From the NCBI GenBank assembly GCA_903813345.2, contig CAIIXF020000011.1:14801754-14865753 (forward strand): DNA of 64,000 nt, given 5' to 3'. The DNA is from Owenia fusiformis (taxonomy: Eukaryota > Annelida > Polychaeta > Sabellida > Oweniidae). A program made the translations under genes and the position numbers. How positions within the stretch are numbered: the stretch's first letter is position 1; every line of letters begins with the position of its first letter. Below, piece by piece: positions 1 through 12,200 of this stretch. Under the pieces are notes generated by a model, which saw only the letters and a list, made by a program, of their open reading frames with translations, did not search any database and was not told the origin of the DNA.

Positions 1-284
1 GGACTTTTTCAAGCAAAAGTAAAGCAGTGCTATATAACCATAATATGGGATAAGCCATTTGATAAGCATAAGATTTCGTACGAGACTATCATATACTTTT
101 ACAGTGTATTACAAAGTTTTTGCCAAAATATAAGAGTTATTTTTACTAAAATGATGAAATTGTTCAAAATATAAATAAAACATAGCATATAGGCTATAGG
201 TCTATTGTAGAATTAACTCATCAACAACATGTATTGTTTTCTGACTTACTAGTATTAAGTGTTCAATATAGTGCACTGAACAAT

Positions 285-535
285 GAAAATACCCCCCCCC
301 CCCCCCGACCAACAAAATCCTCGAAATTTGAACACCTGCCAATTTGAACGCTTTTAGCTGGTCCCATGGGTGTTCGGATTAGACAGGTTTTACTGTAGAA
401 GCTAAACACTGTACACCAGACGCCGACCAATAAACACTGACTGCCAAATACCAAATACCAAACACTGAACACCATCCAGAAAAAAGTTAGAGACTATAAC
501 GATATGTCACCTGCGTGGTGACATAAAAACCCATA
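285..535. repeat. fragments of short DNA-element families, with poly-C run
   Basis: A 16-base poly-C run (291-306) is followed by text such as TTTGAACACCTGCCAATTTG and CAGGTTTTACTGTAG, which recurs in related form near 37080-37260 and 60470-60640. The part ending GGTGACATAAAA (about 517-532) matches the ends of repeats at 10229-10348, 32486-32515 and 56035-56200. I read it as two degraded non-autonomous DNA elements lying side by side. Confidence 0.45.
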
Positions 536-2185
536 AAATAACTAAAATGTAAATGTAGCAAAGTTGTAAGAAAAAACAATCCAAAAAATCACATTTTCTC
601 ATGAACACTTTTTTACAAATTTACAATTATAATTTCCATCACCTTAGAACTAAAGAAAATCACTTTCACTCCGTAAAATGTGATTTTTCAACAAAATAAT
701 CACATTGTCAAGTCATTCTAGGAAAATAAATTACACAATTGTTTATGAAATTTGTAAAATACACAAATATTTACATCAGTCTTTTCCAAGAGAATGATTT
801 GCACCCCAGGACACTAAATAAAAAATATTCTGATAAAATTAGCTTATTTCGCAAAACTCTGTCAGAAATTCCCACCTTATTTAATAACAACTTACTTTTC
901 AAAGTCATTGTTATCTTTCAAAACTATTGTGACCTTAATATTCATTAATGAGTTGATTTCTAAATAAGGTAATACCTCTGACATAAAGCAACTACAATCA
1001 TAATGCTGGTAAATTACATTCAGGGTATTACAGTTTCACTCTCATGGATATTGAACTCCAAATTCCAAATCATTGTGAATTAAACATTTATTGTATCATC
1101 CATGAAAGTAAAAATATTTTAGAGTCTCAAAGCCTGTCCTCCAATACAACAAAGTTATGTTTTCACAAAAAAAAATTATAATATACCTTTTACAGTTACC
1201 TTTCAAGCATATTTCAAGTGAAAAATTCTCAATTCATTTTCTATTTTGTTTAAAATGTGCCGATATATATTTCATAATTTTGACAGGGTGTTAACAGATT
1301 TTCACCAGAATGGTTAAATTTCGATAGCACACCAACCAATTACTCTAATGGTAAGCTGAGGAGGTCACTGCTATACAGGTATATACAATGACATTATATA
1401 TTACATATCTGGTAATTTTTGAAAAGGATATTAATACACTGGCTACATTCAATGTGAGCCAGCAAAAATGATGTTCTCTAGAATTAGTTGTTCTAGGTAA
1501 TAGTGAATTACCCACAGTTCCAAACTAAAGAAGGAGGAAACAATCCAGAAATTAACTGCCGTTGATGGATTGCAATGGGTCTATCCAACGTGATTAAGCT
1601 TCTATGTGTAAATGTTGTAAACCAAAGTACCCCAAACATAATACAATCGCTGATTAGTTCCTCAGGTTTTTAAAGCGATTGACAAGAATATCAACCATTT
1701 TCCGAGTTAATATTGAAGAAATATTCAGAAGTGAAATTTTGTTGTGATTGTAAGAGAGACTTGGAGAATATATAGGGTAGCGCAGTTTAAATCAAAGTGA
1801 AGCAATAATATATAATGTATGTCTATCTACTACAGTATCCTGCTGCATTTTTACCTGCTCAGTGCTGGGGTTCTGGAATAAAATATCAATTTTATTTCTT
1901 CCATTCATATCAATTGTGTTAGTTTAGCTACAAAGTCCTCATGTAACCTCCTTCACATCTCATCAATAAAATTGATTTAAAACTACACACAATTTCACTT
2001 TCATACATTCATAGCAGCACTTGAAGGCAGATAAAGAATTAAATTCAAAGGGCCCCCCACCCAGTGGTACTGTGTCCTTTTCTAAACAACCACCATTAAA
2101 GGTGGGGTATACAAATTGAGTTAGTTTCGCTTATATTAATTAACTTTAGTTAAGTGACCAACTCCCCCAATTCAAGTGGTCTCTT

Positions 2186-2369
2186 AGCTTATATTCACGA
2201 ATGCAACTAACGGCTAGTGGCTACCAGATTAACCTACTATTTTATGAGCTACTCATTTAAATATGAATATTACCTGCAACTATTCCATTCACATGTAAAT
2301 GAGTTGGTCATAAAATGGTAAGTCAATCCAGTAGCCACTAGCCTTTAGTTACATTTGCGAATACAAGCT
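2186..2369. repeat. fold-back (inverted repeat) element, 184 bp
   Basis: The left end AGCTTATATTCACGAATG and the reverse complement of the right end, AGCTTGTATTCGCAAATG, pair. Both arms continue through a shared GGCTAGTGGCTAC block and an ATTTTATGA block, giving arms of roughly 70-80 bases with mismatches. No coding capacity. Best read as an inverted-repeat MITE in a DOP1 intron. Confidence 0.7.
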
Positions 2370-2617
2370 TAGTCTATCACTGCCTGTACAATAAGGTCTG
2401 CACAATAATCGGGCAAGTAAAAATAACCTAATGTTAATATTGTGTGCAGAAAGTCCTAACAACTCTAACCACTTAGTCTAATTACATATGTATACATTAA
2501 ACTGAGAAATCAAAATATGTTGCTATAGTTACAGTGGTGTTAACACTTACACTTTTCCTACTATACCACCATTTCCTCTGAAAGTTCATTACAATTGGAC
2601 AATGAACACAGCAACTA

Positions 2618-2935
2618 TAAGGTAATTTTGTGTTACCATATAAGATAATTGTGTGTTACCATATCAGGTAATTTTGTTTGACCCTATAAGGAAATTGTGT
2701 GTGACCATATAAGGTAATTGTGTGTGACCATATAAGGTAATCATGTGACCATATAAGGTAATAGTGTGTTACCATATAAGGTACATGTAATTCTGTGTTA
2801 ACATATAAGGTAAACTGTTACCATATTAGGTCATTGCATGATACCTTTGTAAGGTACATGAATGTAACTATCAATGGTAATAGTATGTTACTATAAATGA
2901 TATCTACATGTTACCATGTGTGGTAATTATACATT
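2618..2935. repeat. minisatellite, ~23-bp unit
   Basis: At least ten degenerate head-to-tail units built on ACCATATAAGGTAATTGTGT, decaying toward the right end. It lies inside the DOP1 intron and has no similarity to a neighbouring exon, unlike the junction-derived arrays elsewhere in this gene. Confidence 0.8.
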
Positions 2936-3290
2936 TTCATATCCTAGTGTAAATTAGATGATTATGCATACATTTATGTGGCGAACATACATCAGAAATC
3001 AGAAATAGCTGTAGCTATCAGACATCATCATATATTTCAAGTACACATACAAATTGACCCAATATACAAATCCTGCAGTCTTCTATATTCAAAATGATGA
3101 TTGTTTCAAAACATTTATTTAAGGACATTCATATTCCAACCATTACCATATTTTTCACTAATTTATTGAAGATCCATTTTACATTGAGATTTTGAGGTGC
3201 TGCATTCTGTATTGAAATATTCATATCAGACTTTGAATGAAACATTCTAATAAAAATCATCAATGGCTATAATTACAACACATAAAGTAC

Positions 3291-6200
3291 CTTATTGTGG
3301 TCCTGGTTAGTGGGAGGGGGTTGCTTGATCACTGACTTAACAGTCTGCATTAGCGTATCAGTGGGTAGCACTTTGATAGCTCCTACTAGATCCACCAGCA
3401 GTAGTTGGTCTTCACATGTGGATGGTATCACCTACAAGTTATATAGGATTATCATTTATCTTCATTCTTATACTTCCTTTCATTTGGTCGCAACTTTTAT
3501 GTAATAATAACATGTCCACCAATACCACATTAACCTACTAAGAAGGAGGAATATCCTCCCTGATAGTACCATATCTTCATGTTAATATGAACTTCTATTT
3601 TATTGACTTATATAAGTCTTATGGCAATCATGACTTAACATCATCGCTGAGATTGGTTGAAAAAACATTTATTCATCACATTGCTAAGCATATTATGAAA
3701 ATATAAGAAAGACATTATGAGATTACCCTTTTTCCTTTGTAGCTATTCTTCTTTCTCCTGTCATTCCACACCACAGCAAAGGCCCCAAGTAGGTTGACCC
3801 CATGGTGCAGGGATATGGGACTCAGAAACTCCAATATGTATTGGCGCACAGTCTGCAAGGTAACACAGTGATCTGACTATCTTGTAGGAAGAAAACAAAA
3901 CCAGTAGAAAGTTGGGAGAACTCTAATTAGCACTGATAAGATATTTCCTGAATGATAATTACTTTTTAAGGATGGACAAAGTTGAAACTGCCCTTTGATT
4001 TTTGATATTCAATATAAAGTATATCCTATAACTCAGAGTGTCTGTGAGTTTAAGAAAAAGCTCTTAATGCACATACCCTTGGTGTTCCAATCATCCAACA
4101 AGGTTCAGTTTCACCATCTTGCACTCTTTCCTCAGATATCTCTACAGCCCTCCAAAGTGTAGTGAAACTGGCGATGATTCTGGGGAGATTGCTCAACAGT
4201 CTTCTCCTGGCCTCCATCACAGGGGAGACTCCTCCAACTGCATCCTTAGGAGGACTCGGCTCCTAAATGTATGGAGTAAAATGTATTTGATTAAATTAAG
4301 CAACAGTCTTCTCCTGGCCTCCATAAAAGGTGAGACTCCCGGGGTGAGACTCCTCCAACTGCATCCTTAGGGGGACTTGGCTCCTAAATGTATGGATTAA
4401 ATGTATTTGATTAAATTAAGCAACAGTCTTCTCCTGGCCTCCATAAAAGGTGAGACTCCCGGGGTGAGACTCCTCCAACTGCATCCTTAGGGGGACTTGG
4501 CTCCTAAATGTATGGATTAAATGTATTTGATAAAATTAAGCAACGGTCTTCTCCTGGCCTCCATTACAGGTGAGACTCGTCCAACTGCATCCTTGGGGGG
4601 ACTCGGCTCCTAAATTGATGGATTAAATGTATTTGATTAAATTAAGCAATAGTCTTCTCCTGGCCTCCATTACAGGTGAGACTCCTCCAACTGCATCCTT
4701 AGGGGGACTCGGCTCCTAAATGTATGGATTAAATGTATTTGATTAAATTAAGCAACAGTCTTCTCCTGGCCTTCATTACAGGTGAGACTCCTACAACTGC
4801 ATCCTTAGGGGGACTCGGCTCCTAAATGTATTGATTAAATGTATTTGATTAAATTAAGCAACAGTCATCTCCTGGTTTTCTGATGACACTATAAACAGGC
4901 AAACCCCTACTGCTTCACTAGGGGGACTCAATCCAAAATGTATGTGATAAATTTTTTCCATTTCTAATTTTGGTGTATTTTTGTAGCATGTTGTTGCTTT
5001 GTATAAGATTAATTTTGTGTGTTTGCTGTTCTTAAACATCTAGAATTCTGGAATGTGTTCTTTTAAATAATTCTTAATACCCTACTTGAGGTATGTCTTA
5101 CCCTTGCGCCTCCTATAGGGTTGAACACATGTATAAGGTTGCCTATGATTTGCGTAGCAGAACTTCCTGAGGTGATGATGCTGCCTATGTCAGTAGGCAT
5201 TGGAGTACCTGGAAAACATTCAACCTGACCTTTTAGAGATTTGGATTAAATAGTTTTAAATGAAAGCAATTGGAATATAAACAACCTTTCTGTGTGGCCA
5301 TATATTGGAAGGTCAAGTGAGAAGTGATTATGCTGGATATTGATATTTGTCAACAATGTAAAGACACATTTTAGGAAATGTTATTTGATTTATAATTGTA
5401 AATATATATTACCTATTGAAACCCTCTGAGTGCTGTCCAGTATGCAATAATGACATATTATGGTCAGGTTCTCCAACATTGTAGCCACATGGTCTGCAGG
5501 GACTTTCTCTAACTCAGTTGATCTGTAAATGTAAGTACATGTATACAGTACAAAGCATGTATCAGTATCCCATATTGTGTAAGTTCCTTTATGATCATAT
5601 AAGGATCATAAACTAAGGAATTTTTACACAATATGGTCATATAAGGATCATTCAATAAATTGTCAAATGGATGAAAGGGTTTAAGTTTACCATAATTATT
5701 TTGAAAATGTTAAATTGGACTCACCCTGAAAAGCTGCCTTGGTCTGAGTAGAGACTGGCCAACTGCTCTATGTTACGACATAACTGGCTCACGATCGTCA
5801 ACACAATATGAGGAAGCGATCTCCCCATATATGGTAATGCTGATATCACTATGGCAACCCAATGATGATGCATATGCGACATATGAGGTTGTTTTAAGGC
5901 ACTTAGTAATGCAGATATGAACATCCCTTGGTAGATGATTGGTTGATCCGATGTAAATTTCACTGACGTTAAAGTGGGCTTAAAATGGACCAATGGATGA
6001 TCCCAATTTGTATCCAATCCAGGAGTTACTTCTCCTGGTTCTGATTTCAACCCCTTTAAATGATACTCCAGGACCACTAACACCAACAAAAGTTTAAGCA
6101 TTTTCACTTGGAATGTTTCATTGCTATGAGCGTCCATATTGTCATCATTAAAGTTGATGATCGCCTCGGTCACGTGACCTTTGAACTGGTCATCTGTGTC

Positions 6201-9200
6201 TGTGCGTCTCCGATTGTTATATACAGATGCCAACACACAGTGTAACACAGACTTCTGGACTTTGCATTTTGAGAGTAGATCTAGGATGAATGAGCTGAAC
6301 TGTTTGCCGCTGTCTTTAGAGAGAGTAACAAGCTCTGAACACAGGAATGTGAGGATCTCGGTGCTTTGTATTTGGACCTCTTTGTTCCCAATGAGTTCCT
6401 CTTGGGTGAGTGAACTCATCATAAGGTTGGGGTAGTAGCTTCTGATGAAATACAAACACACCGAGATGATGATTTCAACGAACATGCTGGTCCTGTATGA
6501 AGCAAGGATTTCATTGGATAGCTCACTGTGGAAGTTCTTCCCAAAGACAGATCTCCGTTGTCTTGCTAGTAACATCTGGAGCTGAGCTAAATGAGGCGTC
6601 TGGACATTGCTGATGTTTGTTGTGGCCACTGCGCATGTAACAAGCCTCGGATTGGCCAACAGTATGGATTTCAGTATCCCTAATGCATAAAGCGTTCTCC
6701 TAAAGTCATACTTCTGTGTATATAGAAGTATGTGAGTGTGAAGTGGATGTACTCCAGTGAGTGTGTTATGATTTGTGTCATTTCCACCATCTGCTTCACT
6801 GCACGTGTCAATCTCTGAATTCTTTGTATCAATACAATTGAGAATATCTTCATCTCCCATTGCGCTTTCTCTAGAGTTCATACTGATTGTTCTGGATTTG
6901 AATTTATCCCTTGGGTTTTGAGTCTGGAAAACTTCATCAGGAGGAGCCTGTCGCTTAATTACACCATCCAGGATTTCATTAATGATATCAGTGACTATTT
7001 CAGTAACAGTGCATTCCTGATCTTGTGTTTCACTTTTTGTATCTTCTTCGATGTTTGAAAAATTGATTCCTTCTTTTTTACAAGTCTCTGCATCCAGTCG
7101 TTTAGCATTTGTGATTTTAGACAAAGAAATATCAAATCCATCAAACAGCAAGCTTTTATCTAAAGATGAATTTGAACCAAAAGGATTCAATCTCAAGTTA
7201 ACTTGGTTGACATCAACTTTATCGAACGAGAATTCATTTTCTGAAAACCGACTATTTGAGCCAACTGTCTGCATTCCTTTGTTACCTAAAGATGTCAGTG
7301 TGGTAGATCTGACCTGTTCATCTGCTGTTTTCTTTCTGATGACTGGCTTAGCACCCTTTGGGTTAACATGATAGATAACATTACCCCCTTCGCTTGAAAT
7401 TGCATAAATTCTGGCCTCAGTGACGACCATTTCTTCATCACTTGAAGATATGGAAAGTTTCACATTTTTGGGTTGATGGATGTTCACATGTTGGATCGAT
7501 ATCCTGGAAAACAAGTATGAAAAGTTTAAATAATTTCACATTTTATCAAACTGTGAAGCTGGGAAAATGAGTGAACTTTCTATATGTATTTATTGCTATA
7601 ACACTTTAAATTCGTGCAGGTCCATAGCCAGGGGGTGGGGAGTTCGAACAAACTTTCAAGTACTTTTGGGCCAAAGTTGTCAAATGTAAAGCCACTTGGC
7701 AAAAGTTAGCTGTGGGCCTTTCATGTTTGAGATTTGAAAGGACATATTTCCTGTTTATTTACTGAAGCACATTTAACATGTATTGGTGTTTTTGAAAATG
7801 TTTGAGGATGTCAGATTCTAAAAATTTCAAATACCACCACCATTTTCGAATTTATGAATAACCATTTCCAAATAAATTATAAAATAAACAATATACAAAA
7901 TTGAAGAATTCAAAAATAGTTCCACCACTATCCCCATCTACAACTGCTTCATTAGGTAATATGTAAATGTCAGATATGTGTGTGGATGGACTTTAAATTG
8001 ATATAAAAATAAAATAAAATATAACGTAAAACTACATTAAGTTTGTCCACCACCAGATTTAAGTCATAAATCTACTTACGTCCTATGAGCAATCATAATA
8101 TTGAAAATTGACAGTTATTCAACATTTTAAAATTATAAACAATTTGCAATTTGCTATATCCATTCAAGACTTCCAAGACATTTTCACTGTTTTTATTTAC
8201 TGGTTGCGTCAGCAATCAAAGCTTATATTTATATATATATATAAATGTACTTGAATTATTCAACAAAATTGTTACTGAATGGCAGACACTTTCTAATCAT
8301 CCTTCTAGAAAATGAGTCATAAAACGAATCATAAAAAGTGATGTTCGTGATTGTGTAATTCTTGAGACAGATAGCGTTCCCAGCCTATATTCTCCCAGTA
8401 TAATGACTTACAGTTTAATTTAAATGACGTCTCAACAAATTCTGAAAGTATGCATGAACCAAATTCACTTTTATCTATATACAAGCATACCTTGCAGTAT
8501 CTGGATGGAGTAATAGTAACAGGACAGGCTCTAAAACACGGGCAATATCTCCCCTCTGTATGGCATGTGTCAGCCAGGTCTCTGTGAAACATTTGGCTGG
8601 GTTGTTACCAGACTGTAGGCTGTCAAGCATTGTGAACATTGACCTGTAAAACATACAACACATGCTATATCTCCCCTCTGTATGGCATGGGTCAGCCAGG
8701 TCTCTGTGAAACATTTGGCTGGGTTGTTACCAGACTGTAGGCTGTCAAGCATTGTGAACATTGACCTGTAAAACATACAACACGTGCTATATCTCCCCTC
8801 TGTATGGCATGGGTCAGCCAGGTCTCAGTGAAACATTTGGCTGGGTTGTTACCAGACTGTAGACAGCAGTGAACATTGACCTGTAAAACATGGCACGTGG
8901 CATGGGTCAGCCAGGTCTCAGTGAAACATTTGGCTGGGTTGTTACCAGACTGTAGGCTGTCAAGCATTGTGAACATTGACCTGTAAAACATACAACACGT
9001 GCTATATCCCCCCTCTGTATGGCATGGGTCAGCCAGGTCTCAGTGAAACACTTGGCTTGGTTGTTACCAGACTGTAGGCTGTCAAGCATTGTGAACATTG
9101 ACCTGAAAAACATACAACACATGCTATATCTCCCCTCTGTATGGCATGGGTCAGCCAGGTCTCAGTGAAACATTTGGCTGGGTTGTTACCAGACTGTAGG

Positions 9201-12200
9201 CTGTCAAGCATTGTGAACATTGACCTGTAAAACATACAACACGTGCTATATCCCCCCCCCCCCTCTGTATGGCATGGGTCAGCCAGGTCTCTGTGAAACA
9301 CTTGGCTGGGTTGTTACCAGACTGTAGGCTGTCAAGCATTGTGAACATTGACCTGTAAAACATACAACACGTGCTATATCCCCCCTCTGTATGGCATGGG
9401 TCAGCCAGGTCTCTGTGAAACACTTGGCTTGGTTGTTACCAGACTGTAGGCTGTCAAGCATTGTGAACATTGACCTGTAAAACATACAACACGTGCTATA
9501 TCCCCCCTCTGTATGGCATGGGTCAGCCAGGTCTCTGTGAAACACTTGGCTGGGTTGTTACCAGACTGTAAGCTGTCAAGCATTGTGAACATTGACCTGT
9601 AAAACATACAACACGTGCTATATCCCCCCTCTGTATGGCATGGGTCAGCCAGGTCTCAGTGAAACATTTGGCTGGGTTGTTACCAGACTGTAGGCTGTCA
9701 AGCATTGTGAACATTGACCTGAAAAACATGCACATTTTTCTTTTAATTAAAGGTATAAGTTTCACATACCACACTCTGATAGCACTGGGTAAGACTTTAT
9801 CATTATAAGCCAAAGTGGTTTAAAACTTTATATGGAACTTTTAATCAAATTTTTTTTTCATAGATTTAATAAGTGATACTGTAAGTACATAGGATTGAAA
9901 CAAATCTTCCCCTCACTAAAATATATGATAAAAGATAGCAATAGAAAAACTATTCTCTGTTTAGACAAATACAAAATAATTCTGTTGAATGGAAATGAGT
10001 ACATGTACATTGAAAAATGTTCATCTGACAATGTGAAGAAAGAATGTGGGCTGCAAATTATATTAGTTTTGTTCATGACACATTGTCAAATACATGTATT
10101 TTTATAATCTAAAACCTAAATAAAAAGTTGATTATCTATACAGTATAGGCTGCATTCAAGACATGGCTTTATAACTGTAACATTATTTTTGAATGATTTG
10201 ATAACTCTGTCATTTATAAACAAGAGAAATGTCACCACATGTTACAGATACCAAACTCTGAAGGCCGAGCTCCAAATGCCAACTGGTGGACACTGTCCAC
10301 AAAAAATGTAGAGACTATAACAATATGTTTCCACTTGTGTGGTGACATAAAATGGCGAGCAGAAAAAGTGAATTGACTTATAATTGTCAAAAGGAAGGTG
10401 ATTTTACTCATGTGATTGTATCAAAGGTTACCTATCAAATGTCCTTGTGTTGCCATGAGGGGCCTTGGTTGTAATGTCTCTGGTCAGATGCCACAGTATA
10501 GCAAAAGCCAGATGGTATTACTCATATGATTGTATTTCAAAGGTTACCTGTCAAATGTCCTTGTGTTGCCATGGGGGGCCTTGGTTGTAATGTCTCTGGT
10601 CAGATGCCACAGTATAGCAAACTTCTGATGGCCTTCAAGTGTCTGAAGCTGGAAAAAGACATACAAGTACAATATATTACATCTACTTTGAATACAAAAC
10701 AATACTCTGAAAACATCAATTTCAAGTCTTCCATTGATGTTTTTGAATGAACCCTTATGGACCTTATACAAGCTAGGAATGTCTTTTCCACATCATTCCA
10801 TACACGTGTTGAAAATGCAAATTTTTATAAAAAAACAATACATTCAATACATACATACTTTTAATTAAGAAATACGTGGGTTGTCCCAGAAGTAATGCAC
10901 TATATGCTCTAACTTTCTTGAATATGCTTCAATTCAGCTGAAATTTTGTGTATATTTCAATTAAAGTGTTATCTATTATATCCTGAAGTTTCAGCATCAG
11001 ATGTTAATGTTAAGTCTAAAAATGGTTGCTATAGCAACACAGGGAAAGGGGTGGGCGGGGCAGGTACTCTTGTACACACGTGTTGGCGCTACACGTTGTG
11101 AACCCAAAACAAGTCGTTGGTGGACATGAAAGCCAGATCGAATCTCAACAAGATTGTTTTGACCACCTGTGAAAATCATTGCGTGTGCATATCAACATGT
11201 TACGTAATGTCTTCAATTCAACTTTTCAATTGATCCTCTCTCTTGGCGAGGCAAGAAAATAGAATATAGAAGCGAGTACGTATACGAGACCGAAGAGCAG
11301 GGCTACTAGTTTCAATACACCCCGCAGGGTCTAGGCACAAACATTTTCTGTAAACGAAATTTCTCCCTGCCATTTTGAATTTTGCAGACGAGAGGGAGAT
11401 GCGAAAAGAACTGAATGGCCTAAACTGACCAATATAAGTGCACTGAACGAAACACTTAGTACAGAGCCAGGGAATTGATCTTGAATATAACCCAGCTGAA
11501 GCATTGACTTTGTTCACAGTTTATAGAAGGCATGAATACAGTCATGTTCGAATTAGTAATATGCCTCTTCACCATCCACCCTCTAAACAAAACCAAATGC
11601 ATGTATAATTTAGTGTGGTCGTTTTTGTGGCACCAGGGCATTAGGAATACATGTATAAATAGGTAGGGGGGGGGGTTCTTACCTCTACATCCCTGCTCAG
11701 TGCAGTGCCAATTACATCCTCACAAACCCATGCACTTGGGGCAGCCTGGTGTAAAGCATAGAGTAGCTCTACACTCCTCTTGTGGTACTGGGGCGTTACT
11801 TCATCCAGCCGCTGCCACAAGTCTAAAGCTATGATCTGAAAATGCAGTATCAATGTAGAGAAATTCAGGATGTCCTATTAACAACTATGTGTTCAATATG
11901 ACTGACCTTCCAGTGAATTAACTTCAGATATTTATAAATACTTGTAAATGAACTGGAATAAAATAAGCTGTTTTGTTATATCTGGAGCACCCTGTAATAT
12001 TCTTAAGTACAAAGACAAACATACCTTGTAAAAATCAGTCCTTTTATTCAGGTAAGACAAATGTCTAGCAGATAAAGTTGGTCTGATCACCACAGCAACT
12101 GTGCCCTCATGTGCTGACTGTCGTCTGCCATTTTCTGTGACCTTGACCTTGGTTTCATCAAGCACTGACTGAGTTAGGCTGATCAGTTCCAAAATGGTAG

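Larger units (their letters stand above)
1..3290. other. DOP1 intron, no gene seen
   Basis: After the donor at 3291/3290 I found no segment resembling the DOP1 C-terminal part (for example the family's FFYAYIQ region) on either strand. The stretch is AT-rich and holds a poly-C run at 291-306, a fold-back element at 2186-2369 and a minisatellite at 2618-2935. It is most simply intron sequence leading to exons beyond the left edge. Confidence 0.6.

Noticed and set aside
739-948. Small open frames of 60-75 residues in AT-rich introns and spacers (for example 739-948, 17870-18052, 27753-27953)
   Set aside because: No domain, no splice context and no codon pattern; expected by chance.
8329-9813. 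Overlapping minus-strand frames of 68-99 residues ([12 protein letters not shown]...)
   Set aside because: They are translations of the DOP1 exon 11 decoy copies, not separate genes; only 8491-8643 is a complete exon.
10876-11640. A mariner transposase gene behind the GGGTTGTCCCAGAAGT end
   Set aside because: No frame shows transposase motifs, and no right inverted end was found; only a remnant label is supported.
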